Assembly (NCBI GenBank): GCA_963663285.2
Contig: CAXXNI010000004.1
Coordinates: forward strand, 558,001-622,000
Direction of reading: 5' to 3'
Origin: CAXXOK01 sp963663285
GTDB taxonomy: Bacteria; Bacillota; Clostridia; Christensenellales; Aristaeellaceae
DNA: 64,000 bases
This document shows, piece by piece, positions 28,111 to 36,408 of the stretch (positions are counted from its first letter, which is position 1; each line of letters starts with the position of its first letter). The notes under the pieces were generated by a model that did not search any database, was not told where the DNA came from, and was given only the letters and a program-made list of their open reading frames with translations. Position numbers and translations under genes: made by a program.

Positions 28111-28942
28111 GCTTCGCATACTGACCCTGAATACCCACAGCTACATGGAGAAGGATAACCTGCTGTGTATGGAGGCGCTGATGCAGGCTATTTTGCAGGA
28201 GGATTTAGACATAGTCGCTCTGCAGGAAGTGAACCAGTCTATAAACAAGCCGCTGGCGGATGAAAAAGAACTCAAGCAAAGTGGTTTTGTTCCCTGCGAA
28301 AGGGACTGTCCCATTCGAGAGGATCACTTCGCATTGGCTCTTGCCAAAATGCTGAAAAGCAGGGGAGCGGCCTATTATTGGACTTGGGCTTATGCCCATA
28401 AAGGATACGAAAAATTCGACGAAGGACTTTCCATTTTATGCAAGATGCCAATATTGGCGCAAAACGCCTATTCTGTTTCTGCACCGGAAGGAAAGTGCAG
28501 ACGCAAGGCTGTTGGCATTAAAACACAGAGTCCGTGGGGCGAAGCGTGGTTTTACACGGTACACATGGGCTGGTGGAAGGATGAAAACGATCCCTTCAGC
28601 GAGCAGTGGAAGCGGCTTAACCGTATTTGCAAGACTCACACGGAACCCGTTTATCTGATGGGCGACTTCAACAGCCCCGCGCATGTGCGTGGTGAAGGCT
28701 ATGATCTGATCCTTTCTAATGGTTGGCAGGACTGTTATACACGGGCATGTACGAAGGACAATGGCATTACTGTAGGAGCTGCGATAGATGGCTGGCGAAG
28801 TGAAAACGTCAACCCCATGCGGATTGACTTTGTTTTTGCCATGCAGGATGGCATCACGGAAACAAGCCGGGTGATTTTCAATCAGGATAACTATCCTATC
28901 ATATCGGATCATTTTGGCGTACTCGTTCAGGAAACCCGTTAG
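28091..28942 (+). CDS. Endonuclease/exonuclease/phosphatase (DNase I-fold) family protein
   Basis: 283 residues from ATG 28091, with GGAGG 8 bases upstream inside the permease gene. Family motifs: LTLNTHS at the N-terminus, metal-binding Glu in ALQEVNQS, MGDFNSPA with the Asp-x-Asn pair, and the terminal SDHFGV. There is no signal peptide, so it is cytoplasmic. Members include nucleases, inositol phosphatases and sphingomyelinases. Translational coupling to a sugar importer suggests a small phosphoester substrate rather than DNA. No function can be assigned more closely. Confidence 0.85.
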   Translation: MAPSKDKLRILTLNTHSYMEKDNLLCMEALMQAILQEDLDIVALQEVNQSINKPLADEKELKQSGFVPCERDCPIREDHFALALAKMLKSRGAAYYWTWAYAHKGYEKFDEGLSILCKMPILAQNAYSVSAPEGKCRRKAVGIKTQSPWGEAWFYTVHMGWWKDENDPFSEQWKRLNRICKTHTEPVYLMGDFNSPAHVRGEGYDLILSNGWQDCYTRACTKDNGITVGAAIDGWRSENVNPMRIDFVFAMQDGITETSRVIFNQDNYPIISDHFGVLVQETR

Positions 28943-29040
28943 GGCAAAAAGAATGTATACATGCAGACGAAAAGAACAGAGCAGCATGAAAAGGTTGTTT
29001 GCCAAATCTATCTCAATACTTGCAGTTGGAGGAGAACAGA

Positions 29041-29136
29041 TTGAAAAGGATACAAGCTGTTTACGGTCAAATGATCTATACCGTAGAAAAACGGGCGGCG
29101 CAGGAAACGTCCATCATGACGCCCAATCTGCAGTAG
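29041..29136 (+). CDS. Possible 31-residue peptide
   Basis: TTG 29041 lies 6 bases after GGAGGAG (29028-29034) and opens a 31-codon frame ending TAG 29134-29136, in the space between the nuclease-fold gene and the MgtC gene. The peptide (LKRIQAVYGQMIYTVEKRAA...) has no family I recognise. It may be a small protein, a leader or chance. Confidence 0.3.
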   Translation: MKRIQAVYGQMIYTVEKRAAQETSIMTPNLQ

Positions 29137-29158
29137 CTTAGCAAAGGTATGATTGAAG

Positions 29159-29836
29159 ATGGAGACGATACGTGAATTAACGATGCTGGCTGTTGTGCTT
29201 CGATCCGTTTTATCCATTGCGTTAGGTGGCACGATTGGATTCGAAAGAGGGATGAAAAACCGCCCCGCCGGGATGCGCACGTATATGTTGGTCAGCTTGG
29301 GGGCTTGCGTCATTATGATGACAAACCAATATGTATTCCAAGCGTTTAAAAATGGCGACCCTACGCGTATGGCAGCGCAGGTGGTAAGTGGAATCGGGTT
29401 TCTTGGCGCCGGAACGATTATAGTAACGAGCCGCTATCAGATCAAGGGGCTGACAACAGCAGCAGGTCTATGGACAGCGGCGGGGATCGGGCTGGCGGTT
29501 GGTATAGGTTTTTACGAAGGAGCTGTGATTAGCTCGATATTTGCCTTGATTATCCTCTCTGTTTTGCATGAACTGGACGATAGAATGAGAAAGCAAACAC
29601 ATCAGTTAGAGGTGTATGTAGAACTGGATTCGCAGGTGCCCATCGGTACGTTTATCCGCTTCGCATATAAAAATAGCATTAATATCAGTAACATGCAGAT
29701 GCAGACAAATGCGGACGCTGGCGATTGCCACGTTGCTTTTCTATCCACCCTAAAAAGTTCGAACGGGCAAAACCATAGTGAGATTATACGAAGAATCAAG
29801 TCCATGCAGGGTTTGTATTATATTGAAGAACTATAA
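29159..29836 (+). CDS. MgtC/SapB family membrane protein
   Basis: About 225 residues. ATG 29159 is used; TTG 29153 in frame is better spaced from AAAGG and is an alternative start. The MgtC hallmark is present: GGTIGFERGMKNRPAGMRTYMLV, with a second hallmark GIGFLGAGTII and a third TTAAGLWTAAGIG. Four to five helices occupy residues 10-145, followed by a soluble ACT-like tail. MgtC proteins regulate ATP synthase or ion homeostasis during Mg starvation or stress. Its place between a sugar importer and an alpha-glucosidase is unusual. Confidence 0.9.
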   Translation: METIRELTMLAVVLRSVLSIALGGTIGFERGMKNRPAGMRTYMLVSLGACVIMMTNQYVFQAFKNGDPTRMAAQVVSGIGFLGAGTIIVTSRYQIKGLTTAAGLWTAAGIGLAVGIGFYEGAVISSIFALIILSVLHELDDRMRKQTHQLEVYVELDSQVPIGTFIRFAYKNSINISNMQMQTNADAGDCHVAFLSTLKSSNGQNHSEIIRRIKSMQGLYYIEEL

Positions 29837-30027
29837 CATAATATTGGGTGGCAGGGACACTGTGTATGCTGAAAAGCAAAAGAGGAGTAAGCGGGAAGAC
29901 CGCGTATAGCATTTCCTATGTATCCCTTGCGGATGGAATTGTTATACTAACAGACAGATAGGAAAGAAACATTTTACGGGTCCCTGCAAAGCACAGCAAC
30001 AACCAGAAAGTGAAGGAGGAGTATTTT

Positions 30028-31659
30028 ATGCAGCCATGGTGGAAGGAACAGGTCTTATATCAAATCTATCCGCGGAGCTTTCAGGATAGTAATGGAGACG
30101 GGATCGGTGATCTTCCGGGCATTATTTCCCGTTTGGATGAGCTTCAAAAATTAGGAATCGGTATCCTCTGGTTATCGCCCATTTATCCGTCCCCGGATGC
30201 TGATAACGGATACGACATTAGCAACTACCGTGATATTGACCCTCGATATGGCAACTTGGAGGATATGGATCGTCTGTTGGCTGAAGCCAAAGCGCGCAAC
30301 ATTCGCGTTTTGATGGATTTGGTTGTAAACCACACATCCGACGAGCATGAATGGTTCCAGCAGAGCCGGAACCCGAAAAGCCCCTACCGCGACTATTATA
30401 TCTGGCGTCCGGCGAAGGAGGACGGAAGCCTGCCGAATAACTGGACAAGTATTTTTGATGGCCCTGCGTGGGAGTACGACGAGCAAAGCGGCGAATATTA
30501 CCTGCATCTGTTTGATAAAAAACAGCCTGACTTGAACTATCACAACCCTGACGTAATCAGAGAAGTAAAGGAAATCATGCGGTTTTGGCTGGATCGCGGG
30601 GTTGCGGGTTTTCGTTGTGACGTGATCGACGCGATTTATAAAACCTCGTTGGAGGATGGAGAAAAGCGAGATTTTGCACAGGGAATTGAGCATTATAAAG
30701 CCCAGGAAGGGAATCACCTGATTTTAAAAGAACTGCGCAAAGATGTACTGGATCACTACGATTGTTTCACGGTTGGGGAAGCCATGAAGGTGACACTGGA
30801 GGAAGGCCGCCTGTTGAGCGATCCAGACCGGCGCGAACTGGATATGATCATCTACTTTGATCATTTGGAAGCAGATGCGGCGGAAACGCGCTTTGATTTC
30901 ACTTCCTTTCGGGCGGATCATTTGCTGGGTGTGTTAACCAAATGGCAGCAAGGATTAAACTGGAACGCCGTATATTTAGAAAGTCACGATCAGCCGCGTA
31001 TTGTGTCGCACTACGGCGATGACGGAGTGTATTGGGAACGTAGCGCAAAGTTGCTGGGTACGTTAGAGATGACCTTACGGGGCACACCGTTTATTTATCA
31101 AGGTCAGGAAATCGGCATGACCAACTTTGATTTTACAGACATGTCCCAACTCAATGATGTTGCCAGCCTCAATGCATCCCGGGAGATGGAGAAGGCTGGC
31201 ATCTCCCCTGAGCGCAGATGGGAATGGATTAAGCGTACTTCGCGGGATAATGCACGTACGCCTATGCAATGGTCAGACGCACCGAATGCAGGCTTTACGC
31301 CGAGCAAACCGTGGCTAAGTGTCAACCAAAATTACACGCGCATCAACTACCGGATGCAGGAGAACCAACCGGACTCAATTTTGCAATACTACCGCAGGTT
31401 AATCGACCTGCGCCGCAACAGCGAAACGCTTAAATATGGCGAGTTTACACCGGTATACTCCGATAAGAATATCATGGTTTATGCGCGCACACTGGGCGCT
31501 AAGCGGTACTTGGTATTGTTAAACTTCTCGGTGGAAACGGTGGAGGCCGCCTATCAGGGAACGGTGATGATTTCCAACACGGGAATTACCGAATACAACG
31601 GCAAGCTAACACCATGGGAAGCTGTCGTGCTGAGAGTAGACCGCTTATCAATGATTTAA
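30028..31659 (+). CDS. GH13 alpha-glucosidase (oligo-1,6-glucosidase/trehalose-type)
   Basis: 543 residues from ATG 30028, with AAGGAGGAG upstream; a GTG at 30010 in frame lacks a site. It begins WWKEQVLYQIYPRSFQDSNGDGIGD, the standard opening of GH13 subfamily enzymes. Catalytic motifs: VVNHTSDEH, GFRCDVID (nucleophile Asp), FTVGEAM (acid/base Glu) and LESHDQPR (transition-state Asp). There is no signal peptide, so it works inside the cell on imported oligosaccharides. GEAM and SHDQPR suit the oligo-1,6-/alpha-1,4-glucosidase group; exact linkage specificity needs assay. Confidence 0.93.
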   Translation: MQPWWKEQVLYQIYPRSFQDSNGDGIGDLPGIISRLDELQKLGIGILWLSPIYPSPDADNGYDISNYRDIDPRYGNLEDMDRLLAEAKARNIRVLMDLVVNHTSDEHEWFQQSRNPKSPYRDYYIWRPAKEDGSLPNNWTSIFDGPAWEYDEQSGEYYLHLFDKKQPDLNYHNPDVIREVKEIMRFWLDRGVAGFRCDVIDAIYKTSLEDGEKRDFAQGIEHYKAQEGNHLILKELRKDVLDHYDCFTVGEAMKVTLEEGRLLSDPDRRELDMIIYFDHLEADAAETRFDFTSFRADHLLGVLTKWQQGLNWNAVYLESHDQPRIVSHYGDDGVYWERSAKLLGTLEMTLRGTPFIYQGQEIGMTNFDFTDMSQLNDVASLNASREMEKAGISPERRWEWIKRTSRDNARTPMQWSDAPNAGFTPSKPWLSVNQNYTRINYRMQENQPDSILQYYRRLIDLRRNSETLKYGEFTPVYSDKNIMVYARTLGAKRYLVLLNFSVETVEAAYQGTVMISNTGITEYNGKLTPWEAVVLRVDRLSMI

Positions 31660-32112
31660 TCCTCTTCTTGTTGAATCCAAACCTTCACGCAGGTAACGCA
31701 AAGCCAAATTACCGCCAACCGATGAATACAAGGCAACAGAAAAGGCCGTCCCCGCACTCGCTGCTTGCAGATTGGGGTAAGCCAAACGCCAAGGTGGTAC
31801 GAATGCAGGGGGTGCCTTCATGGTTGTTTCGCGTCCGGGCTTTCCTTCGCTTCGCCAAATCTACGTTTAAACCGCCATTGACACGCACGCTGAAAACCCC
31901 GCTCCGGTTTCTTCCGTTTGATAGACGAACACTGCATCCATCGTGGATTCCCACCCGGATTATTCGGGTGGGAATGTTTATACCCACAGCCTTTTTTTCT
32001 CCATTTTTCCCCGGGTGTTCCCCGGCGTTCCGCCCTCCGTCAGCAGGGGTGAAATGCCTGCTTTTCCTTCGTTTTACAATGCTTTTTCAAGCTCACAAAT
32101 TACCTTGAAACA
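31660..32112. other. Gene-free stretch after the alpha-glucosidase
   Basis: No supported gene. A perfect 11-bp hairpin (ATTCCCACCCG / CGGGTGGGAAT, 7-base loop) at 31947-31975, followed within 20 bases by a run of T residues, may end the upstream transcript. To the right of this stretch the DNA becomes visibly richer in G and C. Confidence 0.55.
31947..31975 (+). terminator. Hairpin terminator candidate
   Basis: A perfect 11-bp stem with a 7-base loop; GTTTAT follows at once and a longer T-run comes about 18 bases later. It lies 290 bases after the alpha-glucosidase stop and before the next promoter. Confidence 0.55.
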
Positions 32113-32141
32113 TTGAAAACAAGGCACCGCTTTGTTATAAT
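32113..32141 (+). promoter_or_regulatory. Sigma-A promoter of the second two-component operon
   Basis: TTGAAA (32113-32118) and TATAAT (32136-32141) are 17 bases apart, 55 bases upstream of the response-regulator start. A near-consensus promoter, suggesting constitutive expression of the signalling genes. Confidence 0.8.
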
Positions 32142-32196
32142 ACAATCATAGCGTTTGGTGCTGCCGGACGGACACGACCTGACAAGGGGAATATGG

Positions 32197-33798
32197 ATGC
32201 GGGTATTAATCGTTGATGACGAGGTAAAAGTTTGTTCCCTCGTGAATAAGCTGATCGACTGGGAAGGGCTGGGGCTCGAACCGGCCGGTATTATTCACGA
32301 CGGTAGCGAAGCGCTCCAGTTCATCCGGGAGCAGCGCCCGGAGATTGTGATTACGGATATCCGTATGCCCGGGCTGGACGGTATCGATATCATCAGCCGG
32401 GTACGGCAGTTAAAGCTGGATACACACTTTATCATCATCAGCGGTTACCGGCAGTTTGAATATGCCAGCAATGCCATCAAATACGGCGTGGAAGATTATC
32501 TGCTGAAACCCCTCAAGCAGAACGACATTAACAACGTTCTGAAAAAGATCATCAGCGAAAACAATCAAAAGCAGGCGACCATTGAGGAAAAGGCGACTCT
32601 GATGGAGCGCATCAGCCAGGATACCACGCGCCTGAAAGAGCGCTTTTTAAGCGACGTTTTAAACGGTAAAGCCATTTCGCGCGAAATGCTCGCGGCAAAC
32701 TACGGATGCACCCTGAATGCGGAGCTGTACGCGTTGGTTTTGCTCTATAATAATTCGGCGTTCCGTGCCGACGGCAAAGCCGGGCAGGCGCTGATGGCGC
32801 AAAAGATACGGGCAATTATGGATGGCGAACTTTCCGCTGGTTTTACGGAAACCGTATGCGTGCCGCATGAGGGCCAAGCCGTCTGTTTGGTTTGCGGAAC
32901 GGAAGCGGATTTCAGCAAGATGGGCAAGGTGCTGCACCGCATTAGCGCCGCCATGAACAGCCTGCGCGATATTTTCGACGACGTTCGCTTTCTGGTGGCC
33001 GCCAGCCGCCCGGTGGCGGATACGCTGCTTCTGCCGCAGTGCGTGGATCAACTGCAAAAAGCTTCCGCGCAGCGCCTGTTGCTGCCTGTAAACTCGGCTG
33101 TGGAGTACGAGCCGGGCTACGAACCTTGCCTCGCCTCCGGCGAGCTGATCACCGCCAAGCACCGCAACGACTTAAAAATGGCCATTTCGGCGCTGGACGA
33201 CGAACAGCTATCCATTACCGTCAACGCCATTCGGGATACGCTGCTGGCCCGCTCGCGTTTCACCGGCTGGGACGTGCAGGCTCTCTATCTGGAACTGGTA
33301 CGTCTTTTTGTGAACACCGCGCACGACAGCGGGTTCCGCGTTGCCGCCAACTTTCAGGAGGAAGCGCAAAACATCTACCTGCAGGCGGAAACCATGTCCC
33401 GCCTGTTCCATGGGCTGAACCAGCTGCTTACCAACACGGTGATGGATTGGCAGATTGGGAAAAGCGCGGAAAAATCCAAACCGGTGCGCCTTGCGCGCAA
33501 ATACATCCACCAGCATTATGCCGAGTCGCTGACGCTGGAAACCCTTAGCAACGAGGTAAACCTGAACGCCACCTACCTTTCCAGTGTATTCAAGCGGGAG
33601 ACCAACCAATCCTTTCTGGATTATCTCACACAAGTACGTGTGGACGCTGCGAAAGAGCTGCTGGCCGATACGGAAATTCCCATCAGCGATGTCGCCGAGC
33701 ACGTCGGTTATCAGGATATGAAATACTTCTATAAGCGGTTTAAAAAGTTCACGGGTCTAAGCCCCAAGGACTACCGTAAATTATACGGCCAACACTAG
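32197..33798 (+). CDS. Response regulator with AraC-type output domain (YesN family)
   Basis: 533 residues from ATG 32197 (MRVLIVDDE), with AAGGGG upstream; the frame is open from 32155 but without a ribosome-binding site. The receiver has DDE at 7-9, phospho-acceptor Asp54 (VITDIRMPG) and Lys at LLKPLKQ. The middle region is specific to the YesN family. The C-terminus has two HTH motifs (LTLETLSNEVNLNATYLSSV; ISDVAEHVGYQDMKYFYKRF). It is the first gene of a three-gene operon and faces the GH51/furanose transporter operon, its likely target. Confidence 0.93.
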   Translation: MRVLIVDDEVKVCSLVNKLIDWEGLGLEPAGIIHDGSEALQFIREQRPEIVITDIRMPGLDGIDIISRVRQLKLDTHFIIISGYRQFEYASNAIKYGVEDYLLKPLKQNDINNVLKKIISENNQKQATIEEKATLMERISQDTTRLKERFLSDVLNGKAISREMLAANYGCTLNAELYALVLLYNNSAFRADGKAGQALMAQKIRAIMDGELSAGFTETVCVPHEGQAVCLVCGTEADFSKMGKVLHRISAAMNSLRDIFDDVRFLVAASRPVADTLLLPQCVDQLQKASAQRLLLPVNSAVEYEPGYEPCLASGELITAKHRNDLKMAISALDDEQLSITVNAIRDTLLARSRFTGWDVQALYLELVRLFVNTAHDSGFRVAANFQEEAQNIYLQAETMSRLFHGLNQLLTNTVMDWQIGKSAEKSKPVRLARKYIHQHYAESLTLETLSNEVNLNATYLSSVFKRETNQSFLDYLTQVRVDAAKELLADTEIPISDVAEHVGYQDMKYFYKRFKKFTGLSPKDYRKLYGQH

Positions 33799-33852
33799 GA
33801 ACGCGCCAAATCCGGCACTTTGCGCATCCCTGTTTGGCCCGGAGAACAAAAG

Positions 33853-34872
33853 ATGAAAAAAACACGCTTTCTCTCCACTCGAATCACCATCGCGTTGACG
33901 GCGCTTTTTGTGCTGGCTTTGCTAAGCATTTTCGCCGGCCTGATTTTCTGCTACCTGTACGGGATGCCATATCCGGCGCTTTTGTGGAACATCGTGCTGT
34001 TGGGGTTGTTGGGCGCGCTGCTTGGCTATGTTCTGCTTTTTATCCAGCGTCCATACCGGGAAACGGTTCGGCAGCAGCGCGCGTTTTTAAGCGAACAGAT
34101 TTACAACGAACTTTTTCAGCCGCCTGTTCCCCTGACGCCTGAAGTACAGCAGGTGATGGAACGTTTCCGTTATCTTCTCAGCCAACAGGAGATCGTCAGC
34201 CTTTCCAAAAAGCAGGCCGAGTATCTCGCCCTGCAAAACCAGATTAACCCGCACTTTTTGTACAACACGCTGGAAGCCATCCGGGGCGATGCGCTGATCG
34301 CCGGGCAGGAGGACCTCGCCAAGACGGCTGAGGCGCTGGCTTCCTATTTCCGCTATACCATAACGGAAATGGGCGATCTGGTGACCGTGGAAGACGAGCT
34401 GAACAACATTGACAGTTATTTTATTATTCAGCGATACCGTTTTGCCGACAAGCTGCATCTGGAAGTAATCGCGGATGAGGAAATCGTCTACCGCTGCAAA
34501 ATTCCCAAGCTGACACTGCAGCCGATTGTTGAAAATGCTATTTTCCACGGGCTGGAACGGAAAAGTGGCGGCGGGCTGATTACGATTTCCCTGCAAACCA
34601 CTGAAAAACGCGTTATTATCACCGTCAAAGACAACGGTGTCGGCATGCCGCAGGCGAAGGTGAACCTGATCAACCAGAAACTGGAGAAGGTAAAGGTTGG
34701 CTACATCAGCGAGGAAAAACGAAGCAAAGGCGGCATTGCGCTTCGCAACGTGGCGCAGCGCATTAAACTGCTTTTTGGCGAAGAGTACGGCCTGCAGCTG
34801 TACAGCACGGAGGGCGTGGGTACAGAGGTCGTAATCAACCTGCCAAAGCTGACCCGGGGTGCGCATGAATGA
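33853..34872 (+). CDS. Histidine kinase with a minimal sensor region
   Basis: 339 residues from ATG 33853, with GGAG 8 bases upstream. Two helices at about 11-36 and 44-64 are joined by only a few residues (YGMPYPALLW), so there is no extracytoplasmic ligand domain. A coiled linker follows, then phospho-acceptor His134 (NQINPHFLYNTLE), N-box LQPIVENAIFHG and G-box DNGVGMP. Typical YesM kinases are 550-600 residues; this one resembles intramembrane-sensing kinases that read the state of a partner protein. Its stop overlaps the start of the pseudo-ATPase gene (ATGA-type junction). Confidence 0.9.
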   Translation: MKKTRFLSTRITIALTALFVLALLSIFAGLIFCYLYGMPYPALLWNIVLLGLLGALLGYVLLFIQRPYRETVRQQRAFLSEQIYNELFQPPVPLTPEVQQVMERFRYLLSQQEIVSLSKKQAEYLALQNQINPHFLYNTLEAIRGDALIAGQEDLAKTAEALASYFRYTITEMGDLVTVEDELNNIDSYFIIQRYRFADKLHLEVIADEEIVYRCKIPKLTLQPIVENAIFHGLERKSGGGLITISLQTTEKRVIITVKDNGVGMPQAKVNLINQKLEKVKVGYISEEKRSKGGIALRNVAQRIKLLFGEEYGLQLYSTEGVGTEVVINLPKLTRGAHE

Positions 34873-36293
34873 TAAAAGAGCTGCTACGCATCGACAATGG
34901 CAAAATTGATACCGGCGTTTATGGCTCGCTGAATGGCCTTTATTTTTCGTTACCCAAAGGACAGATCCATGCGGTGGTCTTTGCGGATTTGCATGAAAAA
35001 AGTACCTTCATCCAGGCAATGCAGGGCGCGCTGCCCTTTTTGCAGGGGCGTTTGTACCTGGACGAAGTGCTGCTGACCCCGCCGCGCACCATCCGCGAAG
35101 TTGTGTACGTTATCCACCGCACCAGCGCCCTGATGGTACAGTTGAAAATTTGGGAAAACGTCTTTTACTCCAGCCTTTCTACCTTCGTTTTTCATAAGCA
35201 GATTTACCAGAAAATGCTGCAGGACGTGATGGACCGCTTCGATGTCCGTGTGGACCCGGACAAACCTGTCAACCAGCTTTCTCACGCAGAAGCCATCCAG
35301 ATTGAGCTGATCAAAGCGTATGTGATGAAGCGTCACGTTATCGTATTGGCCGATCTTTCCTATTACCTGACCACGTACGAAATGGAAGAGATGTTCACCT
35401 TAATGGAGAAGATCAAAGCCTGCGGTTTCTCCTTTATTTTGATTGACAGCACCCGTGAATTATCAATGAAATACGCGGAGCTGTTTTGGTTTGTGCGGCA
35501 GGGACGCACCTGCGGATTCTATAAACCGTCGGAGCTCAGCGACGGGGTGCTTCAACACATCCTGTGGCAAGACGCCGATTTGACCGCCGATCTATCCAAA
35601 ACCAGACGCTTCTTCGATGAGGATGCGGATGAAACCGTGAGCCTTTCCTTCGCCGGCGTTTCGCTGGGCGTTTTGAAGGATATTCATTTCCGACTCGGTA
35701 AGGGGAAGATGCTGAAAATCGTCTATCTGAAGGAGAAGGACGGGGACGCACTCCTCACCCTGCTCCGCGGCGAACAGCCACCCGAAAAGGGGAGGATTCT
35801 CCTCAACAACCGGACATACCGCTGCCGCGGCATCAGCGGGGCGCAGGCGCAGGGGCTTTGTTTTTTGGGGGACAACCCCACCGAAAACCTAATGATTCCG
35901 CATATGACGGTGCTGGATAATATCGGCCTTATCCTCTGGCGCAAGTCCAAGCTGGTCTGGTTTCGGGGCGCATACCAGCGCAGCATCCGCCAAACGCTGG
36001 CGGAAACCTGCGGTGAAGATATGTGGAACACCTTCGTGCAGGATCTTACGCCCGTGCAGGCACAGAAGCTGGTATACGCTGAGTGCCTGCTGTTTCACCC
36101 CTCCGTCGTGGTCTGTGTGAACCCGTTCACCGGCATGGATTGCCAGGTGGACGATGTGACCGCCCAGATGATGCGGCGGCTGCTCAACAAGGGCATCTCC
36201 ATGCTGGTGGTCGCCTCCTACCTGCCCACCATGGCCATGCCGGGCGAAACGCTTTACCTGATCGACGGCGCTCTGAGCGCGAGCGAGAAATAA
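34869..36293 (+). CDS. Degenerate RbsA-like double-ABC protein (probable pseudo-ATPase)
   Basis: 474 residues, overlapping the kinase gene by 4 bases. Length and layout follow the two-domain sugar ATPases RbsA/XylG, but every catalytic motif is altered. Where GENGAGKST is expected it has FADLHEKST (38-46). The signature is LSHAEAIQIELIKAYV (137-152). Walker B is VIVLADLSYYLT (157-168), without the DE pair. In the second half LTPVQAQKLVYAECL (393-407) and VVVCVNPFTGMD (413-424) replace LSGGNQQK and LDEPTRGVD. It is probably unable to hydrolyse ATP. Linkage to a kinase without a sensor suggests a signalling adaptor between an Rbs-type permease and the kinase. The reading frame is intact, so it is not a decaying gene. 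Confidence 0.8.
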   Translation: MIKELLRIDNGKIDTGVYGSLNGLYFSLPKGQIHAVVFADLHEKSTFIQAMQGALPFLQGRLYLDEVLLTPPRTIREVVYVIHRTSALMVQLKIWENVFYSSLSTFVFHKQIYQKMLQDVMDRFDVRVDPDKPVNQLSHAEAIQIELIKAYVMKRHVIVLADLSYYLTTYEMEEMFTLMEKIKACGFSFILIDSTRELSMKYAELFWFVRQGRTCGFYKPSELSDGVLQHILWQDADLTADLSKTRRFFDEDADETVSLSFAGVSLGVLKDIHFRLGKGKMLKIVYLKEKDGDALLTLLRGEQPPEKGRILLNNRTYRCRGISGAQAQGLCFLGDNPTENLMIPHMTVLDNIGLILWRKSKLVWFRGAYQRSIRQTLAETCGEDMWNTFVQDLTPVQAQKLVYAECLLFHPSVVVCVNPFTGMDCQVDDVTAQMMRRLLNKGISMLVVASYLPTMAMPGETLYLIDGALSASEK

Positions 36294-36327
36294 AGGGCCG
36301 CCTTTTCATTCCGGTTAAAAAGCAAAC

Positions 36328-36359
36328 AAAAAGAGGCTCCAAAGACGGAGCCTCTTTTT
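36328..36359 (+). terminator. Bidirectional intrinsic terminator
   Basis: A perfect 13-bp stem (AAAAAGAGGCTCC / GGAGCCTCTTTTT) with a 6-base loop lies between two convergent operons. A-rich and T-rich arms make it functional in both directions. Confidence 0.92.
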
Positions 36360-36408
36360 ATTTGGCAGGCACGGCATGCAGGCGCGTCCCTCCCCGTTTG
36401 GGTTTTCT

